Position numbers and translations under genes: made by a program. The notes below the pieces were generated by a model. It ran no database searches. It was not told the origin of the DNA and saw nothing but the letters and a program-made list of their open reading frames with translations. Source: Arboricoccus pini (GTDB lineage Bacteria; Pseudomonadota; Alphaproteobacteria; Geminicoccales; Geminicoccaceae). Taken from it: a stretch of 64,000 bases of DNA. Shown in pieces: positions 36,832-45,398 of the stretch (within the stretch, counting starts at the first letter, position 1; every line of letters begins with the position of its first letter). Location of the stretch: contig NZ_FYEH01000008.1 of NCBI RefSeq assembly GCF_900187945.1, forward strand, positions 1-64,000, in the 5' to 3' direction.

Positions 36832-37701
36832 ATGTCGATCTTTTTGTCTCGCCGGGCGATGATTGCCGGGTTGTCGATTGCCTCAGGAGCTATAATCGTA
36901 GGCCCTGCATGGGCTCAGAGTGATCCAGCGATTGCCGCGATCGAGCAGCGCCATGGCGGCCGGCTGGGAGTTTTTGCCGTTGACACCGGGTCGAACCGAG
37001 CGCTCGCACATCGCTCCGACGAACGGTTTCTTATGTGCAGCACTTTCAAGGGTCTGCTCGGCGCGCTGATCTTGGCGAGGGTGGACCAGGGTAAGGAAAG
37101 CCTGCAGCGCCGAGTCACCTATAGCGAGCAGGACCTGATTTTTACGTCGCCTATCACCAAGACCAATGTCGCAAAAGGCCAGATGTCAGTGGAGGACCTT
37201 CTTGAGGCCATGCTGGTGTATAGCGACAATACCGCCGCCATCCTGCTCATGCGTAGCGCTGGCGGGCCTGCGGCGCTCACGCAGTTCTTGCGGGGTATCG
37301 GGGACACTGTCACGCGCTCTGATCGCTACGAGCCGAAGTCGAACCAGTACGATGGGGCGCTCGACACCACTTCGCCGCGCGCGATCATTGGATCGGCTTA
37401 CCAAATACTCATCGGAAACGTGCTCACGCCAGCCTCTCGGGCGCGCCTTGAATCCGGTATGATTGCGTGTAAGCCCGGCGTCAGGCGCATCCGCGCGTCC
37501 TTGCCTGCAAGCTGGTCTATTGGCGACAGGCCAGGTGAGAATGTGACCGAAGAATCGAACGACTATGCCATTGTGCGTCCGCCCGGTCGTGCACCTCTGC
37601 TGATAGCGACATACTACGATGACCCGCATAGGAGCACAGCCGATCGCGAGGCGGTCATCCGCGATGTTGGGTCCGCATTTGTCGCCTGGGCAAACGGTTA
37701 A
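36832..37701 (+). CDS. class A beta-lactamase-like serine hydrolase with altered KTG motif
   Basis: This 289-residue exported protein has an SRRAMIAGLSIASGA signal (Tat-like arginine pair) ending at AWA near residue 28. It keeps the catalytic Ser-Thr-Phe-Lys (70-73), SDN (131-133) and the omega-loop Glu in YEPKSN (Glu 167, Asn 171). The third conserved box, normally K-T/S-G, reads R-P-G (233-235, in SIGDRPGEN). Arg at the Lys place occurs in some active enzymes, but Pro at the next position is very unusual and would remove a hydroxyl that orients the beta-lactam carboxylate. A Cys precedes Ser 70 (MCSTFK), but no partner Cys is seen after the RPG box. It may be a weak beta-lactamase or a peptidoglycan- or ester-directed hydrolase. 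Confidence 0.88.
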   Translation: MSIFLSRRAMIAGLSIASGAIIVGPAWAQSDPAIAAIEQRHGGRLGVFAVDTGSNRALAHRSDERFLMCSTFKGLLGALILARVDQGKESLQRRVTYSEQDLIFTSPITKTNVAKGQMSVEDLLEAMLVYSDNTAAILLMRSAGGPAALTQFLRGIGDTVTRSDRYEPKSNQYDGALDTTSPRAIIGSAYQILIGNVLTPASRARLESGMIACKPGVRRIRASLPASWSIGDRPGENVTEESNDYAIVRPPGRAPLLIATYYDDPHRSTADREAVIRDVGSAFVAWANG

Positions 37702-37707
37702 GCCACT

Positions 37708-38889
37708 ATGAGCACCGGTCATCGCAACCCCCGGATCGACCTGATCCGGGGTATCTCGATACTTCTTGTGCTGCTGCATCACTTCAACATCGCGTATCGT
37801 CTGAACGATACGCCGTTGGCACAGCTGATAAGCTGGGATGCCGTGAGAGCCGTCGTCCGAAACGGCAATTACGGCGTGACGATGTTTTTCGTTATCTCGG
37901 GCTATCTCATTACGTCGAATGCAAACCGGCGTTGGCCTGATTTTGCGCGCATGGATCTGCGTGGCTTCTATGTATTGCGCATCGCGCGCATTGTTCCTTG
38001 CCTTCTTCTGCTGCTTGGTGTCGCCGATATACTCGCGTTGAGCGGCATTGCCATTTTCCAAAACCACGCTCCACAGGGAACGCTGGTCTCGCTTTGGGTC
38101 GTGAACCTCGCATCCCTGACCTTCTGGATGAATGTCCTGATTGGCCTCTACGGCTGGGTCAACTATCCGCTAGGCGTGCTATGGTCCTTGTCAGTCGAGG
38201 AAGTCTTCTATCTAACGTTCCCTCTGCTCTGCGTGCTACTGCGCCGCCCATCGCGATTGATCGCTTTCTGGGCCGTGATCATTGTTGTCGGCCCCCTCTA
38301 TCGTGCGGCGCACCAGGGCGATGAAGGCGACTTCCTCTATTCTTATTTCGCGTGTTTCGACGGAATTGCCATTGGCTGCTGTACGGCATTGCTGGCCGGC
38401 AAGCGGCCGATGCCCCTTCTCGCCAGCTGGCCGGTTCAGATCCTGACCTTGATCCTCATGGCGTTCCTTTACCTCTCTTATCCCATTAGCGAGACGAATA
38501 TTCTCGGTGTGACGGTAATGGCCTTGGGGACGGCCCTGCTGCTCATCGGTGCGCATCACGGACACGGCGAGGTATCTCAAGGGCGGGCTGGCGCTGGCCT
38601 GCGGTGGTTCGGGAGGCATAGCTACGAACTATACCTTCTTCACTTACTTTTTCTGGGAGCCATGCGGAGCATTTTGGTTCCTCATGCTGTGGGGGGTGCC
38701 GAGAAGCTGCTCTTGCTATCTGCCTTCCTCTTGCTCTCTGCAGCCTTCAGCCATGTCATCGCACGGTTCTATGCCGAGCCCTTAAACTTCTTTCTTCGCC
38801 GCTTGTTGTGGAGGCCTGCAAGGGCTGGCGAAAGTTCTGTGCCGACTGAGGAACCGGCGTCGTGTTGGTGGGCACGAGGACCACATTAA
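37708..38889 (+). CDS. membrane acyltransferase, acyltransferase-3 family
   Basis: This 393-residue integral membrane protein has about ten hydrophobic helices and the family's opening pattern, RIDLIRGISILLVLLHHFNI, with the catalytic-type His in that first helix. GNYGVTMFFVISGYLIT and YPLGVLWSLSVEEVFYLTFP are hallmark segments (R/H..FF.ISGYL; LWSL..EE.FY). Members transfer acetyl, succinyl or other acyl groups to sugars or lipids at the membrane (OafA/NolX type). It starts six bases after the beta-lactamase-like stop, so the two form an operon under the LysR gene, hinting at a shared envelope substrate. Confidence 0.9.
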   Translation: MSTGHRNPRIDLIRGISILLVLLHHFNIAYRLNDTPLAQLISWDAVRAVVRNGNYGVTMFFVISGYLITSNANRRWPDFARMDLRGFYVLRIARIVPCLLLLLGVADILALSGIAIFQNHAPQGTLVSLWVVNLASLTFWMNVLIGLYGWVNYPLGVLWSLSVEEVFYLTFPLLCVLLRRPSRLIAFWAVIIVVGPLYRAAHQGDEGDFLYSYFACFDGIAIGCCTALLAGKRPMPLLASWPVQILTLILMAFLYLSYPISETNILGVTVMALGTALLLIGAHHGHGEVSQGRAGAGLRWFGRHSYELYLLHLLFLGAMRSILVPHAVGGAEKLLLLSAFLLLSAAFSHVIARFYAEPLNFFLRRLLWRPARAGESSVPTEEPASCWWARGPH

Positions 38890-38986
38890 CGCTTTCAGGC
38901 TTTCGCGATAGGATAGGAGCACCCTGTTTTTCCGGCGGTGGCAATGGTAAGGGGGCTTTACGAATGACGATTGCGCCGGGTGTCTT

Positions 38987-40198
38987 TTGAATAATGCATG
39001 GCAACAGGCCGAAATTGACGCACCGCCGCTGACAGAAAGCGCGCGGGCGGTCCTGCGGACGATCGCCAGCAACGGGCCTGCCACCAGACCACAATTGAGC
39101 GCTGCTCTGATGTTCTCCAAGCCCACAATGTCCGCGGCGGTCAGCGAGCTCGAACGTTATGATCTTCTGGCACCTGTAGGCGTCAATCGCGGCTCGGTCG
39201 GGCGCAGCTCGGTCACCTACGGCCTTGGCCCCAGGGCCGGCTTCGTTGTCGGGATCGATTGCGGGACGACGCATGTCAACGCGATCGCGCGCGGTCTCGA
39301 TGGCGCAACGCTGGCCACGGTAGGAATGCAGCTGGTGGATAAGTCCGCCGCCGAACGGTTTCAGCTGGTCGAAGAGATTATCAAGCAGTTGCTCTCGCAG
39401 TCCGAAGCGCGATCGACACCACTGCGTGCTTTGGTTATCGCTCTTCCCAACATCATCTCCGCCTCGCTCGAGAGAATGTTCGGCCGCGATATACTGCTAC
39501 CCATACTGGCACGGCTGCAATCCACCTACGGCGCACCTATACTCTTAGAAAATAACGTCAATTGCGCCGCTCTCGCCGAGTATCACGAAGGAGCTGCAAA
39601 GCATCACTCCTTCGCGATCTATATGCAGATCGGCGTGAAGACCGGCATGGGCATCGTACTCGATGGGCGGCTGTTCCGCGGCTTCAAGGGAGGCGCCGGC
39701 GAAATCGGCCATCTGCCATTTCCCTGGTCGGAGCGAGAGCAGCCGAAGTGGCAGCAGGTGGAAACCTATATGGGCTCGGCGGCTTTGCTGGAGCGCGCGG
39801 CCATGAGCTGGCCGAAGAAGGACGGAGCGCCGCCAGGAAGCACCAGCGATCTCTTTGCGCGCGTCGAGCAGTCTCTGGCTGCGCGCACCATTGTCGAACA
39901 ACATGCCCGAGACATCGGAAACCTGGCCGCTGCTTGTGTAAGCGTGTTGGATCCGGAACTGATCGTACTTGGTGGCGGTGTCGGGCAAAATCCGCAGCTG
40001 CTGCCGAGTGTGAGGCGCGTCGTGAATGAATTGTGTTGGGCCGTCGAAGTCGTCAATGGCCAGTTGGCCGACCAGGCGACCGTTCTCGGCGCCGTGCGCC
40101 TTGCCATGGATTTCGCCATGGCAAGGCTTTTAGGAGAGGAAGGAAAGCCCGCTTTCCTCTATCCGGAAGCGCTGACCGTGGATCGGATCAGCGTTTAG
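38987..40198 (+). CDS. ROK-family transcriptional regulator
   Basis: This 403-residue protein has an N-terminal winged helix (SARAVLRTIASNGPATRPQL, MFSKPTMSAAVSELERYDLL) and a C-terminal ROK kinase-like domain (FVVGIDCGTTHVNAIA, ILLENNVNCAALAEYHEGAA, GGAGEIGHLPF, LIVLGGGVGQNP). The zinc site CxCGxxGCxE that normally follows GEIGH is absent; the protein reads WSEREQPKWQQVE there. The start appears to be TTG 38987; no ATG or GTG lies in frame near it, so it may be slightly off. Its gene is convergent with the kinase/importer/SIS operon (8-base gap), which it presumably controls in response to an amino sugar-like ligand. Confidence 0.88.
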   Translation: MNNAWQQAEIDAPPLTESARAVLRTIASNGPATRPQLSAALMFSKPTMSAAVSELERYDLLAPVGVNRGSVGRSSVTYGLGPRAGFVVGIDCGTTHVNAIARGLDGATLATVGMQLVDKSAAERFQLVEEIIKQLLSQSEARSTPLRALVIALPNIISASLERMFGRDILLPILARLQSTYGAPILLENNVNCAALAEYHEGAAKHHSFAIYMQIGVKTGMGIVLDGRLFRGFKGGAGEIGHLPFPWSEREQPKWQQVETYMGSAALLERAAMSWPKKDGAPPGSTSDLFARVEQSLAARTIVEQHARDIGNLAAACVSVLDPELIVLGGGVGQNPQLLPSVRRVVNELCWAVEVVNGQLADQATVLGAVRLAMDFAMARLLGEEGKPAFLYPEALTVDRISV

Positions 40199-40205
40199 CC
40201 GCTGC

Positions 40206-41213
40206 TCAAACGTCCCGCTTGGTGTCGGTCTGCCGGTAGCGGAATTCGCAGACTGGCAGTCCGGCGTCTTCCGAAAGCGTGGCAATGAGCAACTGCGCCG
40301 GCATAGCCTGCAGGATTGCGTCGCCGATGCCTTCGGAAAAGGCCGGAACATGGATGACGACCAGATTGTCGGCGTCTGCGATATCGGCTCTCGATGTTAC
40401 CAGAACGGTGGGAATGCCAAAGCCAGCGAGATCCTGCGCCAGCTTGACTTCCCGCCCGTGACCGAACAGCAATACGCCGCTGTCTTGATCGTTCGGCTCC
40501 ATCGGACCGTGCAGAAAGTTCAGCGTATCCCAGTCCTGGGCTGCCACACGCGCTGCTTCGCGAATGAGAAGTGCTGCATAGCCGGCTGTCCCGTAGGCCG
40601 TGCCTGCACCCACGCAATCGATCGACTTCTTGCCGGCAAATAGCTTGGCGGCCTTCTCTGCCTGTGCACGCGTCGTCTTCAAGACGGCTTCGGCTCGACC
40701 CGATATCTCGGCCCATTTCGTGGCTGATGGGCGTCCGGCCTTGTCGGCAAGGAGCGCCGCGGTTAGCAGCGAGCCCAGATAGCTCGTCGTGTTCGGACCA
40801 CTGTCGTTGCCACTCCCGGTCGCGATCATGTGCTTGACGACACGGGAAATCGGCGTGCCATCTGCTTTGGCGACACCGTAAGATTCTGCATTCGGGCGAA
40901 GCTCCATCGCACGCGCCGGTTCTTCGCTGCGTCCGGATGCGGAAAAGGCGATATAGGCTCCGCCGGCATCGATCGATGCATCATAGAGATCCGTGCCCGG
41001 CAACGCGAAGGCCCGAATGCCTTGCGCACGCATCTGAGCCGCGGCCACGATGGCCGCGTAGAGGCTGGCGCCGATGCCAACCAGGATCGCAGGGCCTTTC
41101 GCGATAGGCGCAACGTCAAGGGCTTCAAGCCGCCTTGAAACGGCTTCGAGGCAGGATTTCAGGGCTTCGGGCTGGAGCGCGATCGCTTCGCGATAAGGCA
41201 ATTTGTCCGACAT
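40206..41213 (-). CDS. double SIS-domain sugar isomerase/deglycase-like protein
   Basis: This 335-residue protein has two sugar-isomerase (SIS) domains: GPAILVGIGASLYAAIVAAA with IAFSASGRSEEPARAMEL, and SIDCVGAGTAYGTAGYAALL with LNFLHGPMEPNDQDSGVLLF. The fold and size fit AgaS, the isomerase half of GlmS, and the fructoselysine-6-phosphate deglycase FrlB. The second domain's HGP motif is shared with those enzymes. ATG 41213 follows AAAGGA. It ends the minus-strand operon whose other genes encode a sugar kinase and an amino-acid-type importer. That pairing suggests a 6-phosphorylated amino sugar or fructosyl-amino acid as substrate. Confidence 0.87.
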   Translation of the reverse strand: MSDKLPYREAIALQPEALKSCLEAVSRRLEALDVAPIAKGPAILVGIGASLYAAIVAAAQMRAQGIRAFALPGTDLYDASIDAGGAYIAFSASGRSEEPARAMELRPNAESYGVAKADGTPISRVVKHMIATGSGNDSGPNTTSYLGSLLTAALLADKAGRPSATKWAEISGRAEAVLKTTRAQAEKAAKLFAGKKSIDCVGAGTAYGTAGYAALLIREAARVAAQDWDTLNFLHGPMEPNDQDSGVLLFGHGREVKLAQDLAGFGIPTVLVTSRADIADADNLVVIHVPAFSEGIGDAILQAMPAQLLIATLSEDAGLPVCEFRYRQTDTKRDV

Positions 41214-41280
41214 GATCATTCCTTTATTTTTTGTAAAAAAAGCGGCCGCGCAGATCGCGGTTGCCAGGGAATTGCCGGTT

Positions 41281-42171
41281 TCAATCCAACTTCATGTAAT
41301 CGGCGAAACGCGCAGCATCGTTGACGGTGACTTTGTCCAGCTTGTTCTCGCCGAGACCCCATTTTTCGAAGATCTTGGCGTAAGAGCCGTCATCGATCAT
41401 CGACTGCATGGTGGCTGCCAGGACATCGCGCAATTGCGGGTTGTCCTTGCCGACTAGCATTGACTGATAGCCGACGGCATATTGGCTGCCTTTGACGAGT
41501 TCGAGCTTCTTGCTGCCTTCGGGCTGGTGCTGAAGGCTGTAGGCTGCAACGCCCGTCGTATCCATGGAGAGGTCCACGCGCCCGCTCTGCAATGCAATCG
41601 TAATCTGATCGTTTGAGGGGAACTGCATGACGTTGAGCGGCTTGTCGGCCGGGCAAAGCGTCTTCTGCTTGTCGAGAAGCTGGAGCGGGATGGAGCCCTG
41701 AACCGCGCCAGCATTCAACCCGCAAGCGTCTTTGAGCTTGTGTATGTCCTTCGGATTGCCTTCCAGAACTAGAATGCTGGTGCCTTCGAGCATGTAGTTG
41801 ACGACATCGACAATCTTCTCGCGCTCGGCAAAATCGCCGAGACCCGACATGCCCATGTCGAAACGACCGGCCTGGATGCCGGGAATGATGCTCGCGAATT
41901 GAGCGGGAATGTCGGTAAACTTCACGCCAAGGCGCGTACCCATTTCGTCGCGAAGCTCACGCTCAAGACCGATGATCGTCTTGTTGTCCTCGCCGTAAAA
42001 ATCGTATGGTGGCGTTTGCGGCTCAGTGCCGACTTTGATTTCACCCGCCGATTTGATCTTTTCCGGCAGCATATCATGCAACTTCTGGTCAACGCCCGCC
42101 GCCCATGCGGTAGAGCTTGCCAGCGCAGCTGCGGCCACCAGGATGATCGTCAGATTGATCTTTCCCGTCAT
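41281..42171 (-). CDS. ABC transporter substrate-binding protein, polar amino acid family 3
   Basis: This 296-residue periplasmic binding protein has a signal peptide (MTGKINLTIILVAAAALASS then TAWA) and the family-3 order: AGEIKVGTEPQTPPYDF at the mature start, IIGLERELRDEMGTRLGVKF, PGIQAGRFDMGMSGLGDFAE and a second lobe with ITIALQSGRVDLSMDTTG. AAGGGA lies eight bases before ATG 42171; an upstream TTG or ATG to 42219 lacks one. Family 3 usually binds amino acids, opines or amino-acid-sugar conjugates. With the SIS and kinase genes a conjugate ligand is attractive. Confidence 0.9.
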   Translation of the reverse strand: MTGKINLTIILVAAAALASSTAWAAGVDQKLHDMLPEKIKSAGEIKVGTEPQTPPYDFYGEDNKTIIGLERELRDEMGTRLGVKFTDIPAQFASIIPGIQAGRFDMGMSGLGDFAEREKIVDVVNYMLEGTSILVLEGNPKDIHKLKDACGLNAGAVQGSIPLQLLDKQKTLCPADKPLNVMQFPSNDQITIALQSGRVDLSMDTTGVAAYSLQHQPEGSKKLELVKGSQYAVGYQSMLVGKDNPQLRDVLAATMQSMIDDGSYAKIFEKWGLGENKLDKVTVNDAARFADYMKLD

Positions 42172-42238
42172 CGGTAATCCCTTTTTCTCCTGATGCACGT
42201 GAAGGACGTGCGGCCTCATTTCGATGCCTGCCTGCCGG

Positions 42239-43023
<785 letters not shown>

Positions 43024-43027
<4 letters not shown>

Positions 43028-43890
43028 CCGTTTCTCCCTTCGGCGCGCATCAGCCGCAGGGCGTTCGTCACGAATCCGGGCGTCTGGTTCGTTGACTTGC
43101 CAAGTCGCTGCTCGACGATGAACTGAATGGCGGAGGCGATCGTCGTCATGACGAGGTACCAGATGCTTGCGACGATCAGTAGTTCGATAATCAAAAAGTT
43201 GCGCGCGTAGATGTTTTGTGCCCGTGTCAGCAGGTCCTGAGCCGCAACGATCGAGACCAGCGAGGTCGTCTTCAGCATCGAGATCGTCTGATTGCCGATC
43301 GGCGGGATGATGACGCGAAGCGCCTGAGGGAAAATGATGCGGAGCATGGCCTGGCCCGGCGTATAGCCGAGGGCTTTGGCGGCTTCGTGCTGACCGCTGT
43401 CCACCGCCATCAGCCCGCCGCGAATGATTTCGGCCATGTAGGCCGCCTCGTTGAGACTGAGGGCAAGAAGCGCTGCGATGAAGGCCGTGATGATCGAATT
43501 AGTATCGACGTGAAACGAACCGATATCAATACTCGGTATGAACAGCTGAATATTGAACCAGAAAATAATCTGAACCAGTAGCGGCGTGCCACGAAAGAAC
43601 CAGATGTAGAGGCTTGCGAAGGCGGAAAGCACGGGGTTTGGAGAAAGCCGCATCATCGCCAGGATCGCCCCGGCGATGATGCTTATGACCATCGACAAGA
43701 CGGTGAAAAGGATCGTCAACTTGATCCCGTCGAGGATCGTTTCATCGAAAATATACTGCGGTATGGCCGACCAGATGATGTGCCGGCTGGTCGCCACCAG
43801 AGACACCAGCAAGGCGACGATAATAATGAGCAACAACGCCACTGCACGCTGTCCCCAGTTTCGCGCTGGGATGATTTTTGGGGTCGTCAT
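43024..43890 (-). CDS. ABC transporter permease, polar amino acid type (HisM/GlnP-like)
   Basis: This 288-residue permease has about five to six helices and the family's EAA loop as [20 protein letters not shown] followed by [25 protein letters not shown] and [15 protein letters not shown] are further hallmark segments. ATG 43890 follows GGAGAG and overlaps the kinase stop as ATGA. A single permease gene is present, so it should work as a homodimer. Confidence 0.93.
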
Positions 43891-44840
43891 GCGGCTCTCC
43901 AATCACGCGCGGTCTTCAACTCGCCATCGACATGCGGCAGTGGAAAAGTTGCGGGCAGAGTGCCGGCGCTGAGCTTGCGCGCCAGCGCCATCGCTCCCAC
44001 AACGGGCTGTTCGCGCAGCAATGTCAGCGTCACATCCGGCAGGCGATTTGCCAGGGCGGTTTGGAATGCAGCAAGAAGGCGTGGCTGCCGGGCTATAACG
44101 CCACCGCCGGTCACGACGTGACCGCGCGGCGCGCCACGACGCACCAGTTGCTCAACGAGCGCCGAAAGCGCCACGCCCGCATCGGCGATAACCTTCTGCG
44201 CCGGCTTCGAGCCTGCATCCGCGGCGTAAAAGACGAGCGGAGCGAGCCGGCCAATACCGGCGGCCGTGCCGATCTCGCCAAGCGTTCGACCGAGTTCGAT
44301 GGGAGACGAGATGGCCAGAGCCTCCATCAGGTTCTGGCCGAGGGCATCGAGCGTGCCTCCCTGATCAAGCGTAAGGCGCACGGCGCGCGCGGCCTCGCGC
44401 ACCAGTCCGCTGGCGCTGCCTTCGTCGCCCAGGTACCAGCCCCATCCCCCCGATGCGATCATTCTTCGCAATGCATCGCGCGCCACGGCGATCGAGCCTG
44501 TGCCGCTGATGACCGAAATGCCGCTCTCTTTGCCTGCCGCAGGCAGGAGAAGTTCGGAATCGTTGAGAACCAGGACCGTGCCACGCAGGCGGGAGGCAAG
44601 CTTTGTTTGCAGCTCCAGTCGATCCTCATCGCTGTCGCAACCATGGGCGCCGACGACAGTGACTACCGGCATCGCTCCGGCGGTCGTAACGAGCAGCGAG
44701 ACAAGCGCGTTGACGTCTGCGTCGTGATCGGCCCGTCCGCGCCATTCGGCCGTGGCCACTAACGCATCGCCGACCGCGCTGCCATCGCGCTCGGCGATGA
44801 GCTGGGTTTTCGTGCCGCCAATATCTATTCCGACAATCAT
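43887..44840 (-). CDS. BadF/BadG-type sugar kinase, N-acetylglucosamine kinase-like
   Basis: This 317-residue protein is an ASKHA-fold kinase. It begins IVGIDIGGTKTQLIAERDGS (phosphate-1 loop), has VISGTGSIAVARDALRRMIA (phosphate-2) followed by the GGWGWYLGDEGSASGLVREA segment typical of N-acetylglucosamine and N-acetylmuramic acid kinases in the BadF/BadG/BcrA/BcrD family, and VTGGGVIARQP (adenosine). It leads the minus-strand operon with permease, ATPase, binding protein and SIS gene. It probably phosphorylates the imported amino sugar or sugar conjugate at carbon 6 so that the SIS protein can act. Confidence 0.9.
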   Translation of the reverse strand: MIVGIDIGGTKTQLIAERDGSAVGDALVATAEWRGRADHDADVNALVSLLVTTAGAMPVVTVVGAHGCDSDEDRLELQTKLASRLRGTVLVLNDSELLLPAAGKESGISVISGTGSIAVARDALRRMIASGGWGWYLGDEGSASGLVREAARAVRLTLDQGGTLDALGQNLMEALAISSPIELGRTLGEIGTAAGIGRLAPLVFYAADAGSKPAQKVIADAGVALSALVEQLVRRGAPRGHVVTGGGVIARQPRLLAAFQTALANRLPDVTLTLLREQPVVGAMALARKLSAGTLPATFPLPHVDGELKTARDWRAA

Positions 44841-44856
44841 GTACCAGCTTCCGTTT

Positions 44857-44875
44857 GTTAGGCAACTTACCTAAC
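44857..44875. promoter_or_regulatory. GTTAGG-N7-CCTAAC inverted repeat, candidate ROK operator
   Basis: Perfect six-base arms GTTAGG (44857-44862) and CCTAAC (44870-44875) flank a 7-base centre, 17 bases before the kinase ATG. The TTAG...CTAA frame resembles operators of ROK repressors such as XylR-type proteins. Its position over the ribosome-site/promoter region fits repression by the ROK protein encoded at 38987. Confidence 0.6.
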
Positions 44876-45079
44876 TATATGGAAGACGCAAGCAGTACTT
44901 GGCCGGTCGTTGCAGCCCATCCGAGCGGGCATGCGCGAGCGTGGAACGGGGCGATTCCTGGAGCGTTGCGAAACGTCGAGGAGATCCTTTCTGGCATGTG
45001 CAGCCGAGGAGGGTGATGGCTGCGGACGGCCGACGCCAGCTAGGCCATGTGACCGAATTTGAACGAGCATGGCCGAGGC

Positions 45080-45223
45080 GCAAAACAGAGATGGCCAGAA
45101 GCTCGCGTAGGATTTTTCGCATCAGGGCGCAACACGACTGATTGCGCCGCCCGCGCGAAGCTCCGGCAGCCAGACGGCGATACGACAGCGTAGGCAAAGC
45201 GGGACATTTTGGGTGACGAACAT
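45080..45223 (-). pseudogene. cas2e: cas2 (type I-E) remnant with frameshift
   Basis: An ATG at 45223 with GAGGAGG ten bases upstream opens a frame reading FVTQNVPLCLRCRIAVWLPE and LRAGGAISRVAP before TGA at 45122. This matches the N-terminal third of Cas2e ([29 protein letters not shown]). After a one-base shift the next frame continues MRKILRELLAI, which fits the following Cas2e helix. The C-terminal half, including the FQTFG region, is not traceable. The gene once followed cas1, as in all type I-E loci, but cas1's body is deleted. Confidence 0.7.
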
Positions 45224-45263
45224 CTTCGGCAACCCTCCTCAACGGTTGCGCTGCCGAGAGGCT

Positions 45264-45398
45264 CAGCACCCCCTGGCTATCGATGACGACGAAGGTGCCA
45301 TCTTGAACGTCGATCTGGCCCCTTTCGATAAAGACCAGCGAGGAGCGATCCTTGAGCGGGATGGGCCGAGGGGGCGCCATGCCCGGAAGCACGCTCAC
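45264..45398 (-). pseudogene. cas1e: cas1 (type I-E) N-terminal fragment
   Basis: The frame begins at GTG 45398, overlapping the cas6e stop as GTGA. It reads PPRPIPLKDRSSLVFIERGQ then IDVQDGTFVVIDSQGVL, matching the first 45 residues of Cas1e (PLKDRVSxxFLxYGQIDVxDGAFVLIDxxG). Homology stops near 45264, and the cas2 ribosome site begins only about 25 bases later, so roughly 250 codons containing all catalytic residues are deleted. The open frame runs on to 44871 but that part is out-of-frame cas2 and spacer, not Cas1. Confidence 0.8.

Noticed and set aside
44871-45398. Open frame of 175 codons read as one intact protein
   Set aside because: Only the first 45 codons match a family (Cas1e); the rest is out-of-frame cas2 and spacer, so it is a truncated cas1, not a novel protein.
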